Positions 23,611 through 35,255 of a DNA stretch of 64,000 nucleotides are shown piece after piece; the first letter of the stretch is position 1; every line of letters begins with the position of its first letter. The notes beneath the pieces are model-generated. The model worked only from the letters and a program-made list of their open reading frames with translations, was not told the DNA's origin and searched no databases. Source of the stretch: Dermanyssus gallinae. Its lineage: Eukaryota > Arthropoda > Arachnida > Mesostigmata > Dermanyssidae. Position numbers and translations under genes: made by a program. The stretch is from positions 631,001 through 695,000 of the forward strand of contig QVRM01005417.1 in assembly GCA_003439945.1 (NCBI GenBank). The letters are read 5' to 3'.

Positions 23611-24209
23611 TTAGGCTTGATAGGCTTTTCGTGATGGTGGCCGTGGCTCACGACGGTAACCAATTTTGCGCGTAGACTAGGTGTCTACAAGCTACGTCTA
23701 GTCTGTATAGGCCACCTAGTCATGCTGCTGCTGCTGATAGGGCGCACGTAGGATATATATCTCCTAAGCTATACTGCTTTCTTTCTTGCTCTCTAGGTAA
23801 TTTCGCAAGTTCTTATGATATGTGATATACCCAACTTTATAGGCGACGCTATCGCACACCTCTGACGAATTTCACGCCTGTGGCTAAAACCTCCAGGCTT
23901 CTATCCTTATCTGAATCCTTTCAGCTCAGAAGCGGTGGCCATTACGTCAAGCTTTCTTATGAAGAGCAAATCCTCGACATAATCAAACCCACTTTCTCAT
24001 TCTGCGCTTCGTTGGCCTTTTTACAGCAGTTTAATGCGGTAGGAGAACAGTACTCAACGAGAGAAAAATTGTACTACAGCCGAGCCGGATTCTTCCCCAC
24101 GTACGGTTAGACTCGATTTTTTAAGCCGTGTTTTAGTTGCCTCTAAAGCTCATTTGGCGCATCCTTTTAGTACCGTCATACTAAGTTGCATTACAACACT
24201 GGTCAATCG

Positions 24210-24210
<1 letters not shown>
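23611..24210. other. No recognisable gene
   Basis: Short frames only. A CTG run of about four units lies near 23722-23735. Confidence 0.35.
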
Positions 24211-24245
<35 letters not shown>

Positions 24246-24258
24246 ACATGCACATATA

Positions 24259-24291
<33 letters not shown>

Positions 24292-24333
24292 TTATATGTA
24301 TACATGTACATATATATATATATATATGTATAC

Positions 24334-24375
<42 letters not shown>

Positions 24376-24425
24376 ACATGTACATATATATATACTCGTA
24401 TATATATATATATATATATGTATAC

Positions 24426-24463
<38 letters not shown>

Positions 24464-24483
24464 ACATGTACATATATATATAT
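24211..24483. repeat. Compound TA array with six regularly placed TGTATAC blocks
   Basis: A 273-bp TA-rich array is interrupted by blocks of the form TGTATACRTGTACA (R = A or G; the first copy reads TGCACA). They start at about 24241, 24297, 24327, 24371, 24419 and 24459. The last five alternate A, G, A, G, A at the variable position, so a two-block higher-order unit may have been duplicated. All frames reading [10 protein letters not shown] here are artefacts. Confidence 0.93.
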
Positions 24484-24626
24484 CTACCCCCACGTCCATT
24501 CATTCATCTCAATCCTCAATAAACCTGCGAGCCGCTTTGTCTGGTGGCAGCAGTAGCTGAAAACTTGGGACGCACACTCTCTCTGGGGTAATGGAAAATC
24601 GATGGAAATGTTCTTTGTCTTCCACG

Positions 24627-24644
24627 CCCCCCCCCCCCCCCCCC
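24627..24644. repeat. C18 homopolymer
   Basis: An uninterrupted run of about 18 C, the longest of several C runs in the window. Confidence 0.93.
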
Positions 24645-25044
24645 GCACCCCGTTGAGCTTCTTCGTCCCGTTTGGCAGCTTCGTGTTGAGAACACACCGA
24701 ATTCCAAGTTCGGCAATAATCGACGTCAGTTTCAGCCTGCCGTTTCAGTCAGACGTCGCAACGGATCTACGGACGCCGGCACCAATATATTCGCATGTCA
24801 CCGCCAATACGAGGAGTACTAGTGATGGTCGATATGCTATTTTACCAGTAGACTCACGTGTGACCGTTTTTGTCTCGTTCGTTCGGATAAACACTCATGT
24901 AGACGCTCGTAACAGGCTCAAATTGGCCCGTTCGTACGACAACCTATTATGGCAACACGTGCTTCCATGCGACGTACATGCGTTCTCACATTAGAATGAC
25001 GAACTTGGTTTACCAGCATTCACTTGCTGGTGCTGTGATTGCGT

Positions 25045-25320
25045 TTTGTGTGTTGCTGTGTCGTTGGTTGTTGTTGTGGTTGCTATTGTTGCTACTGGTG
25101 TTCTTGGCGTTCGTAGAACGAAGGTTGTTGTTCTCTGTAGCTGTCAGAGCTAGTCTCGATGCGAGCGTTATTGTTTTATATTTTTTGTGTTTTCGTGGTT
25201 ATTGTATTTTCATTTCTGTAATTGTTTGTTTGACATTAGCAGCCGCGACGAGCAGAACAACAGTTGTCGTTGTTACTGTAGTTGTCATGGTGCTGCTTGT
25301 TGTTGTTGTTGTTGTTGTTC
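25045..25320. repeat. Degenerate GTT-rich region ending in a pure GTT run
   Basis: Scattered GTT/GCT triplets at 25045-25135 and a pure run at about 25297-25319. The central part is only T/G-rich. Confidence 0.75.
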
Positions 25321-25644
25321 TAGACCCTACGTATTACGTCTAACTGAGAACGCACAACGTAATTTCGCTTCCGTCGAGCAGCAGTAACCTGCATGCAAGC
25401 AAGTCATAAAGCTGGTATCGTACAATAGCAAACAAAGTCATCAAGTACTCCCCACACACGCGGCAGTGTTGCGCCGTGATAGTATTGTCAGTTGAGTTTT
25501 AGGATGATTGTGTAAGGCATAGCAACATCACGCCAAGCAACAAATTCTCCACGACACGGGAGAAGGAACTTCTAAAGTGATATTGGTGCTAAACGTGCTT
25601 TTCCTAACCGTGTTTTTGTATATACTGAGATCTGAGGAAAATTG

Positions 25645-25646
<2 letters not shown>

Positions 25647-25710
<64 letters not shown>
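25647..25710. repeat. TA microsatellite
   Basis: An uninterrupted TA run of about 64 bp. Confidence 0.97.
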
Positions 25711-25712
<2 letters not shown>

Positions 25713-26484
25713 ATTAAAGTTCTAATAAATACGTGTATCTTTATTAGCCGTACCTAATAAGTGGTATGAGTGTGGCATAGCCAACCTTCCACGAATCAGT
25801 GCCTCCAATTTGATTTTAACCCTTTTTGCTATGAACCAGCTCTCGGCTTCCTTTTCAGCTCAACACAATCAATGCAAATCAGGTCCTCATCGCTGATAAG
25901 GATATACAGGCGAGACCGTGTTAGAGAACTTCGAGCTTCTTCAATCTATCGTTTCTACTGGGGACATTCATTTTTTCGTCATTTATGAAATGACCACATT
26001 TATGAAAAAGGACAAGATGTACTCTCGTAAAATGTTTTTTTAGCCTACCTGGACCTGAAATTTCAGCTTGGGGTGCGATTTCGGCACAACTCATGGCCCG
26101 GCTGGTCGCTTATAACCGGGAAAATAAATTTTTTGGATTTGAAACGCTGAAAGACCTAAAGTATATCCTAGCCCTGTGAACTTCAGCTTCCCTTGAGGTT
26201 GGTACTACTCGACAGCAAATGGCTGCCTCTTTGCCTTTCTTTTTACTTTTTTTGGCGAACCAACAAATATTTGCTTTAAACATGGCGTTCGTGAGCTCCA
26301 GTTGAGCGCCTGAGGGATGAAGGCACGCTGCTCTAAAGAGTGAACGAGACACACGCACATGATAAATGACGCACGTGTCGTTGACTTTTCCTTTCTTTAG
26401 ATCTCTTTTCTCGACGTCCGTCGTGTGCTTCAGCGATCAGTACGAATACTTTACAACATCGTTGAGTCCGTAAGTCGATCCGTT
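25711..26484. other. No recognisable gene
   Basis: Frames are at most 82 codons, with no motif and no second copy in the window. Confidence 0.35.
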
Positions 26485-26815
26485 GCGTCACTTGATTGCG
26501 TTACTCAAATCAGGCGAGCCTGTGCCGGTCACTAAAGGTTCGCTAGAGGGGCCGCGCTCGGTTGGTATCCGGGAGGGGTATTGATTGAGACAAACGCCGC
26601 TTTTCCGCCGCTGCCCAATGTCCGTGATTTCATTTGCATGGGCCTGCAAATCCCCAAATGCTACGCCCCCCCCCATCGTCTGCTGTCGCCTCTTCTCAGG
26701 CACAAAGTCCACTGCATACGAAATTTCTCCAGACTTTCCACATGTATATACAGGTATATATATCCCTCTGAGGATATATCTGCCCAGAGGGACTCTTAAG
26801 CCGCATATTTTAGCG
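26485..26815 (-). pseudogene. LINE ORF2 endonuclease-domain fragment (APE type)
   Basis: On the minus strand one frame runs from about 26815 to 26488. It contains IYIPVYTCG, then GDLQAHANEITDIGQRRK, then a loop, then VTGTGSPDLSNA. This follows the apurinic-endonuclease-like domain of I/R1/Jockey LINEs: a V-Y-x-P strand, the G-D-x-N-A-H metal-binding motif (here GDLQAH, so the catalytic N is Q), and the T-G-x-S-x-x-D-L motif (here TGTGSPDL). In an intact element this domain nicks target DNA to start reverse transcription. Only this domain remains, with a stop right after it and no recognisable sequence on either side. The N-to-Q change would be expected to inactivate it. Confidence 0.65.
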
Positions 26816-27469
26816 CTGATGCTGGAAGGCCTTAGCTAACGCAATAGAGGTAAGCGTGACACTGTTTGGATAGCACGACTCAATACTGAAAATGCCCGTT
26901 GGTAAATCGTGTTGTCGCCAACATCTCCATTGACTTGGGTTTCACTAGAACGTTGTATACGCTCGACATAGTCAAGGGAACGCATCAGATACTCTGGTTG
27001 AGGCTCGACATAGTTCAATATGTCGATAAGTCGGCTTGTTTAGATGATGTGAAGGTTTCTGCGTGAAAAAGATCTAGCCTAGGATGATGTGCTCGGTTAG
27101 ATCTAACAATTTGCAAGGAAAACGAAAAGAAGGATATATTACTGTTCAGGAGCACCCCGAGTAACACGCTACTAACACTAAAGTTATCCTACGTCTTTAT
27201 TAATACTTCGTCATTGGGCAAGGCTGACTTCAATTTTGTACAACTGCTATTAGCACTAAAAGTAGTTCAACTTACTTTGTACCTATAGTAGCTTTACTTA
27301 AAGTTTCTAGAATATGGGTCGTAGAACTGTAAGACAAAAATGATGTTTGTTGCGGTTGAATTGAGCTAACTTCCTTGCTTGATCCTAGACGAATCAAAGT
27401 CATAACAACCATTGGCAGCTTCTAACAACTAGTAGTTGGTTTTTATTTTGATTCAAAATATGCTAATGT
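26816..27469. other. No recognisable gene
   Basis: The frame at 26836-27018 (minus) directly upstream of the endonuclease fragment may be part of the same relic, but it shows no motif. Confidence 0.3.
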
Positions 27470-27513
27470 ACGACTCTGAAGGGCCCCGCTGACGACTCCG
27501 AAGGGCCCCGCGA
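27470..27513. repeat. 22-bp tandem duplication
   Basis: Two adjacent units ACGACTCYGAAGGGCCCCGC plus two bases. The units differ at the Y (T then C) and at the last bases. Confidence 0.9.
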
Positions 27514-27932
27514 TGTAGGCAAGGCTTTTAGCTTATGGCCGTCGGAGATATAATAATAATAATAGTGGTGGCATCTAGCAGTTATTGTTATTATTAGCAT
27601 ACCTGTAAGTGTGTTCTTTTATATACTTTGTGTGTTTAAAGTTCTGTGTGCGTTTATACATTTGAAAGATCTGTATTGTAGGTGACTCGATCCGGAGGGC
27701 AGGCAGGGGGAGAGGTGAAGACGAAGTAAGAGAAAAAAAAGAGAGAGAAAGCGAGAAAGGAAAATTATGGTGGTGGTGGTGCTGCTGCTGCGAATGCTAG
27801 TCATACGCAAATAACGTATCACCAGAACGAAACACGTCTGAAAGACAAAACATACGGACAAAAGGTCGAGATGGCGCGTTTCTTTTTTGCTCATTTTGGC
27901 GCTCCGGCCATCAGCCGAAGATCAGGAGGGAG

Positions 27933-27933
<1 letters not shown>

Positions 27934-27994
<61 letters not shown>

Positions 27995-28393
27995 TAAATG
28001 TTACAATTGTGAGGTGTGAACGTGTACTCCTTATCTTCTCCTAGTTCCTAAATATCATTCCATGGAACCGACAATACAGCTCGGCACACTTCAAGCGACA
28101 GCAGTTGCCGTAGAAACTCGCCTTCGCGCCGATTCCCTGCGAGATCTGTAATCCGTTGGCCCGGCTCACTGATGAATCTCTTGGTTCCCTTGCTTACCGG
28201 ACCCATTGTTTCCACAGATATTGGCACTACGATGTAACTTGTCTTCAGTTCTTGGTACTTGCGCTTTTTCCCATTATCTGCGCGCTCGGCAACCCATCCC
28301 GCTTCTAGTGAACTGTGGCGTATATATGAGGGAGCCACTGTACAGGACACTGTAGCATCCCATACCAAGCATCTGCCGTTAGCCCATAGCGGG
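27934..28393 (-). mobile_element. 5'-truncated LINE 3' end (TAA-tailed family), copy B
   Basis: The best-preserved copy. On the minus strand a frame from about 28390 reads NGRCLVWDATVSCTVAPSY, then RKYQELKTSYIVVPISVETM, then FISEPGQRITDLAGNRREGE and FLRQLLSLEVC. This is the conserved C-terminal region of a large LINE ORF2 group (NGRxLxWDxT...VPxxxETxG...FLxQ). Compared with copy A it lacks 10 bp just after the codons for LEVC, which shifts the frame and removes the RGN motif. The 3' untranslated part runs into a TAA array at 27934-27994 (TTA on plus). The 5' edge at 28393 abuts another TAA array. Confidence 0.88.
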
Positions 28394-28474
<81 letters not shown>

Positions 28475-28544
28475 GTTTAAATGTGAAAATTGCGAGGTGT
28501 GAGCGTGTACTCCTTGTCTTCCCCTATTATTATTATTATTATTA
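28394..28544 (-). mobile_element. LINE (TAA-tailed family), copy C: 50 bp of 3' UTR between two TAA arrays
   Basis: A long TAA array at 28394-28474 is followed by 28475-28524, which matches the 3' UTR of copies A and B (GTTTAAATG, GAGGTGTGAGCGTGTACTCC). A second TAA array follows at 28525-28544. In minus-strand orientation the first array is the tail of copy C. Copy B's truncated end sits in that tail. Confidence 0.85.
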
Positions 28545-28822
28545 CACGTCGACCACCGCAGACCTCGGCTTGTCGACTAGCCGTACAGACGTACAAAGTG
28601 ATGACGACAAGTCTTGGACGCCAAGGCAAGCAAAAGATACGACAGCGCCGTGCGATGGCTGGACAAGAAAACCTAGCCAAACTACTGACGGGAGCACTTA
28701 GGTCGGCACGTCTAATTGCATTGCCGAACCGATGTGAAAAGCACGCGATTTGGGCACGCGAGCAAACGACAGACAGTTAGTAAGAGGGAATAAGGAGAGT
28801 AAGGGAGAGATGGTGAGCAGAG

Positions 28823-28853
<31 letters not shown>

Positions 28854-29557
28854 GAAAGAGAGAGAGAGAGAAATAGGGAGATATTGAGAACGTCAAACAA
28901 CAAGGAGATTGACTAATGTACCATCTCTTCCAATGCGCCACACGACCTTTTTAGGCGGTGGCGTTGTGGCTGTCGTTAATATGGCTTCCGCTGGTGCCGC
29001 CGGTGCAACACTGGGTGAATGGTTCGTCTTAATCGCTGTTATGCTAACAATAGTTGACGTCGTCAGCAATTGGTGATGGTCCAGTGTTGTTCGATTTCCA
29101 CAATTAGATAAGCCACAGCCAGCAACAACAACAACCACAACAACAACTACTACTGCAACAACAACAATAACAACAAAAACAACAAACGCATACATGTGCA
29201 GCACGCATGACATTGACGAGGCATGGCGGTCGACGGCTGCGTAAGTGACACGTAAGTGTTAGAACCGTTCGCCAAACTGGGGAAACCAAATGATTGGTTT
29301 ATTCATGCCAGCACGTTCGAGGGGCTAGCCTGCTTGGGTAGCCGGCCCATCTTTCGAGATCGCACCTGTTCGAGAGAGGGGGAACAAGCTTCAAAGCAAA
29401 CAGCAGCACGCCAACGCTGCCGAAAGCATGAAGACCGTGTTAGAGGTGATCGTCAACGCTCGACTGTCAGGTCGTGATCGACCGATCGCACGACAACATG
29501 ATGTGAGCCCCGATGTGACATATATCGGCTACGTGTGAGGGCTTGTTCATACACAAC
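28545..29557. other. No recognisable gene; TA and GA microsatellites
   Basis: A TA run at 28827-28853 is directly followed by a GA-rich run to about 28872. AAC triplets occur at 29127-29185. No gene is visible. Confidence 0.35.
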
Positions 29558-29589
29558 AACCGCAATAACAACAGCAACGGCAACAACAG

Positions 29590-29623
<34 letters not shown>

Positions 29624-29700
29624 GACAACAGCAGCAACAACAACAACAACAACAACAACAACGACGAGGACGACGACGACAACGACAACAACAACAACAC
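29558..29700. repeat. Degenerate CAA/CAG/CGA triplet array
   Basis: About 140 bp in constant triplet register: AAC/CAA with CAG and GAC/GAG variants. One plus frame would be glutamine-rich and continues about 70 codons beyond the array to about 29897 without a stop. The other plus frames are asparagine- or threonine-rich. Insects and mites do have polyglutamine proteins, so a coding exon cannot be excluded, but there is no independent support. Confidence 0.85.
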
Positions 29701-30104
29701 TTCCGCCGCTACGGTGCGGAGCGGCAATGGCGAGTCGGACCACCAATTGCGCTGAATCAGCAGCCGCCGCTGCTGCTGGTTCTTCCGGCCGGGCGCCCGG
29801 GCGGTAGGCCGGCAATTCGATATCGGTCCATCTGCCTCGCAAGGGAGCAGGAAAAACTGGGGTCGAATCGAAGCTGTTCGGTGCCGTCTGGCCAGTAAGG
29901 CGAAAAAAAAGTAGCAAATTCTAGAAGACAACAACGCGACACGCGACACCAGGCGAGCGCCAAGACCAGCGATAAGCGGCAAGTCGACGAGAGCTGCTGC
30001 CATTGTGAGCTGTTGTAATTGCAGCTTTAGCCAACATCGCATCGCTCAACGATACGCGCCGGCCCGAACTGCGGACGGGTTGATCGTGAACTGGGCTACG
30101 TATC

Positions 30105-30153
30105 GGCGAGTCGTCGTCGTCGTCGCTACCACCACCACCACCACCACCACCGC
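30105..30153. repeat. GTC run followed by an ACC run
   Basis: About five GTC units (30106-30125), then about eight ACC units (30128-30151). Confidence 0.93.
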
Positions 30154-33100
30154 AACCCCCCGCTAAGCGAGGTCGAGGGGGTAGCAACTTCACGAGCAAT
30201 GCCCCTCGATCAGCGGCCAAGCTTCAAAGCAACCCCACCCGACTCTATACCCCAGCTCTCTCTCTCTCTCTCTCCGCCTCCCTCCGCAGATGTGTCAAAT
30301 TGAGGCGTTTTACGTAAAGCTATATGGCGTAAATTAAGGTGTATTATGTCGACGATATATGGACGCTCGCTGAGTTGTCACCGCAGCGCTCTGTCTATCT
30401 GTGCGTTTGTCTACCTGTCGTTAAATTTTTTTTTTGTGAGAGGGAAAAATGCTTTTACGCACACCCAAAGCGGGTAGTGTGGGACTCGATGCCGCTGTTG
30501 TTGGCATAATACCCACTAAAAACCTCTCACCTAAATGGCCTCAGGAAGAGGCGAGGAGCTGGAACCATTCTTTAATACTACTTCAACCCCTAATTCGTCG
30601 TTAATGTATTGCTGCGCGCCTAACTACACTTCTGAATATTGTACGTTCAAAGGGAAGGTCTGGCTGAAAAACTGACACTTCGTGATCTCGAGCACGTTGT
30701 GCGGGAGGGTTGTATACTGGTATCCGTGCATATCATGTGTAAACGCAGCTACCTCATTACGATACGAAAGACAAGCTTCACTAGTAATCTAGGCCAGATC
30801 TGAGATCGAGCGGGGATTTCGCTCTCCGGTACGGATGTTTGCCGACCAGTGGCAGTACGACATTGTGGCTTAGCTATTTTGTTGCACAGCTCGAGTACGT
30901 GTGTAGACGTGATATAGAAGCGACACGAGCAGTGCAACTTGAAGGTCGGACGCAGGGCTCGGGCTAGGCTGATTCCAAATTCGATATTCTTATGCACTTT
31001 GTGCATTCGATTTTCGTTCTCTGGACAGTTCAGACACACGAGTCGTCGTCGAATATTTGAAACACGAGTGCACGCGGCATTGTCATTAGTATGGAGTTTC
31101 TTTACTCTAAAACTGGATGCTACGGATTGACAGAGTAGTAGCTCTAAAGGCTGAACTGACATCGAGCATTTACAGCTACAACTATGCAACGATGATCGCC
31201 GAATTTGACATGCACCTTAATACATTGCACACGTAAAAACACACGATGTCGTCACTAGGCGCCGTTAATCAACTAGGCCGCTTCTACATAAGATACGGCG
31301 TGTGCGATTAAAATATACTTGCAAGCAAACAACACTCTTCTGTCTTAGGGCTTCGCCCACGTCGGGACATCGAAACATAAACATTATATTCTGATACTGG
31401 TGCTGTTACTGCGGCTAGCTTGACGACGGTGTGAAGATACGGGCTGCCTTAGATTAGCACGGGTGCAATTAGCAATCTTGTCGGCATGCTACGCGCGGCC
31501 CACTATAGTCCTTGTGTAGGGTAACTCAAGCAGGCGGGTTATACAAAATCGCATCGTCTGGTCACTCTTGTCAAGGACAACACTGCAAGGCTATTCGCTT
31601 CCCATTGACAGCGGACCAACGCATACGACAGTGCATGAATCTAAAGGCACGACACGTTTTTAATGTAATGCTGTTTGCGCTTGTGTGCTCCCCCGAAACG
31701 AGGCCACCAGAAGCTACAAAAAGGAGAAATGCTTGTCAGGTGTTTGTCACTCACTAGAGCTAGAGAGCATATGCCGAGATGCAGATCACAGCTGCGTTGT
31801 TGCACATATGTTCCACACAAACCCCGACTATTCCTCTCTCTCTCTTGCGCGTTTGTCGGAAAATATTATTATCGTTCCATTACGACCGTATCGAGGCCTT
31901 TAAACGGCAGCTATTCTGCCTGAGGTTTTGCAGCTAATGCTTGTAGCCAAATAATATTGTTATTCCTATGTTGCATTTCTCAAACAATTGTGAAACGTGC
32001 TTGTTCCGATACGGCTGCTGCGTTAATGTATCAGACTTACGTTCTCACATGGAGCCGACCGTGCACACTGCCCGGCCAGACATAACCACACGCACGTGAC
32101 GTTCAGAAATCCTTTGATTTAGTACTTATAATGTCCACCGTTTTTCGTGTTCTAGTATGAATAAATGCGAACACCTATAACGGACCAATGTGGGTACTAC
32201 AATGTCTGAGTGGTAGGCATTTCAATTGGCTGAAATTGGTGTTTTAGCAGCATTTGACATTTTGCATTGAGTATGCAACAAAGAAGTTGGAACACATAAC
32301 TATTTGTAATCTAACGCGTTAAGTATACAAATCCCTTTCTGTGCAACTTCGGGCCTATGCTAGATGGGTACTTATTAAACTGCTCTATTATCATGCTCTG
32401 ATATAATCTGTTGACGATTACACACTTGCGATACGTTCGGAAAACTAGCACTGTTCCGTACGCAGATCGTCAAAAAGGAAAACATACATTTGCGGAAATG
32501 CACGTATATGGCTAAAAATCTACAATCGACTACTCTTAAGGTAGTTAGTACCTAGGCTACTATTACGAACATCTCGTAATGGTTCCTTCCTTGGAAGAGT
32601 CTCTGAAGAAGCATGTTTAATGCGTCTTTTCTTCAAGTGCCCAAGCGCGGGTAGTTCAGACCATCTAACGATTAAGTGCAGTACGGGTTAATCTTGTAGG
32701 AAGTGTGTGAGAACATGCTCCAGTACCTAAATGCGTTTCGTCGTTATGTAGTTGCTCCATCTCACTAATTGGTGGACTCGTTAACAACAAAATTACAACG
32801 AACCTCCCTAATGGACCCTAACAAGGGTTTTACCAGTCCGGCGGCCCAAACTCTCTCTATATCTCTCTTTCTCGTTCGCCGTGTTGTACGTTTTAAGGTT
32901 GTTCTCCGACCTACATTTTAGCGCAAAAAAAAGACTGTTTATATTCACATCTGAACTAGACACCACCTAGTCTACCTGTTTTGCTTTTCCTGCTGGTAGT
33001 GAGCCTTCTCTGCACGACACCTTTACTGCCTGAGTTAGAAGCATTTAGAAAAGGAGAGCCAAGTTTAGGCTAACTAAACAGCGACTACAGAAATCTGCAA

Positions 33101-34841
33101 TGGCAACTCAAAGATATCTCAAAATAAATAATTTCAAATCACAGCCGGCAAAGCAACTCTAACTCTAAAATGGCCCTTTATTATAAACTTACTGTGTAGC
33201 GGCGGCTGGTCTGCCGACCCCACCTCTGCTTAACAGATCCGGCTCTTATCGGCATCCATATGAAGTGTCATGTTAAGTGTGATACAGCGATTCCTGTCAC
33301 GGCAGGAATTGTGTTGTTTTTCTCCCATGATGTGCTGCTGCTGTATGTGCGCTACGTTGCAAAAGTTAGGCCAGGCAAATCCTCCTCATACTGGCCAGAA
33401 ATCAATACCTGCATGGATACGATTAGCTTTTAGAGCGTCTTAGAGATCACGCTTGTGCTGATTACAGAAAACTACATGTGGCGATGACACCAATGAATTG
33501 CGAAGAGGGAGAAATATTTGGTTGTTTTGTTGTTGGCTTCTATTAAATGTTTTATGTCGTGTAAGGCTAATACGTGGCTGTCTAAAGACTGTGGCTTGCA
33601 CTTAGTTTATCATCGGCCTGTTTGCAGGGGCCGAGCAGTAGGTCTGCTACCTCTCATTACATTTTAACAGTTCTTCTTATTCCAGCCTTTATCGGAAAAA
33701 TAAGGGCGCCTCTACCCTATCTTTAAAGTGTCACTTCTAAGACCCGATGCTGACGATGCTACGATGATGCAAACAATACCATACTGGTAAAATAGTATTC
33801 CTGCGCTAGATTCTACATAAAATAACAGCACCAATAACAACGGCGATGCACTAAAAACTGCTACATTCTACGATATAGTAGCAAGGCGATGCGCTGGGAG
33901 TGTATATCCTAGGCGAGGTACATACACTCGCGCCAGCGGGGGGTTGGTGGCTGACACAAATCAAGGACATATCCGCCCATCCAATTTACACATGTAGCAT
34001 GGCGTATGCTACCTATGTAAATACATGCATCTGTTTACATTGCGTCTAAGTCACAGCGTGTGTGTATGTGTACGCATGTATTCATATATGTTTTTCTATC
34101 CCTATTATGGTGTTTTCTTATGGGGCATGCATGCTGCGGTAGACATTGCAAAAGCCTATCGCCACTGGCCTACGTGTCTCGCAACACAGCTAGAGACACA
34201 GCTATCTGCCACTGCCGCCAGCTGCCGAACGCCGAGACGCGCAACAGCGTACGAGGCTCAACAGCTCGCCGATAACGATGTGGGCAGCGTGGCCCATGCC
34301 CGCCTACGATCAGACACGTTGTAGTATAAGTAATCGTGATAGTGGAGCCTTGCAATTCCAATAATCTCCAGGACCTCTCCAAGAACGACAGCAACGACAA
34401 TAGCCACAACAACAACAACAGCAACTAGGACCACGACGACGACGACGACAACAACAGCAACAATGGGGTCAGCCGTCGGAAGTATCGACGAGGTCGAATG
34501 AAGCTGCTGGCAGAGATCTAGATATCTAGCCACGTGTAGCCACCAAAAAGACGATGTGATGGGATGAGGGAATGAGCTGACTGGGGAAAACGAAAGACAA
34601 GGGGCAACGGTTGGCCAAGAAAGAAGACGCTAACGATATCGCAGCTACCCACCACGTTCACTCGCTTCTCGCGTAGATACGTTTTCCCGAGGCTTCTTCG
34701 TCCTTTTCCCGCACTGCATCTTGTTTCGGGTGGACAGAGTGGCGCTGCCCTTACCTGCCTCTCTACCTCCTTTCTCCAGCTCTCCTATTGGCCTACTGCA
34801 TTGGTCCCTTCCCTCTTTATATATATATATATTTTTTTTCT
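30154..34841. other. Long stretch without a recognisable gene or repeat
   Basis: Nearly 4.7 kb. A 146-codon frame (30749-31189, minus) is the longest that microsatellites do not explain. It has several cysteines (VCLNCPENENRMHK, LHCSCRF) but matches no family I know, and frames of this length are expected by chance. CT-rich tracts occur at 30256-30275 and 32849-32874. AAC and GAC triplets lie at about 34384-34462. The remainder looks like unique AT-rich DNA. Confidence 0.35.
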
Positions 34842-35074
34842 GATAGAAGCAGTATCATCTTTAGCGGCAACAGATAGCCGACATCCTTGATCTCGGCTTG
34901 CAAGAGACACGCTATCGGATCGATCCTCTACAGAGGGCTCAGCAGGAGACGGGATTCGCTCCGCTATTTGTCTCTTGGCGTATCAACGCAAGGCGATCTG
35001 GCCACGGCGGCAGTTCTAGGACAACCAGAGAGCGGCAGCAGTACACCGGTCGGCGGTAAAACTGCTCGCGTCTA
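34842..35074 (+). repeat. Left arm of a diverged long inverted repeat
   Basis: The arm aligns over its length to the reverse complement of 35992-36199. Shared blocks include ATAGAAGCAGTATC, TTGATCTCGGC, CCTCTACAGAG, GGGAGACG-like and CTCTTGGCG followed by TCAACGC. Identity by eye is about 65-70%. In one frame both arms encode a similar peptide (here FVSWRINARRSGHGGSSR, there FASWRLNARRSGDDSSR). An old protein-coding mobile element is therefore possible. Confidence 0.75.
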
Positions 35075-35165
35075 AAGAGTTGATGTTGTTAACGCGATCT
35101 ACTTAGCACCACGACCACAACACAAGAACAACACGACTACTATTCTTACTGTTACTAAAGTAAAG

Positions 35166-35212
35166 TTTTCGGGCTGATCCTCAGCCAAGATTCAACGTCC
35201 ACGGAACTGTTT
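35166..35212 (-). mobile_element. tRNA-derived SINE, family 1, 3' fragment in inverse orientation
   Basis: The reverse complement reads AAACAGTTCCGTGGA, then TTGGCTGAGGATCAGCCCGA. This matches the last 50 bp of the plus-strand copy at 35256-35440. Only the 3' end is present, as expected from incomplete reverse transcription. Confidence 0.85.
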
Positions 35213-35227
35213 ACTTACTGATTCTAC

Positions 35228-35255
35228 TGCTACTACTACTACTACTACTACTATT
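35228..35255. repeat. CTA microsatellite split by the SINE
   Basis: CTA units occur here and again at 35441-35473 on the far side of the SINE. This indicates one array into which the SINE inserted. Confidence 0.85.

Noticed and set aside
29467..30042. 191-codon minus frame rich in leucine
   Set aside because: The leucines are the reading of the degenerate CAA/CAG array at 29558-29700 on the other strand.
30749..31189. 146-codon minus frame with several cysteines
   Set aside because: Cysteine spacing fits no zinc-binding motif I know; kept only as a note in the surrounding interval.
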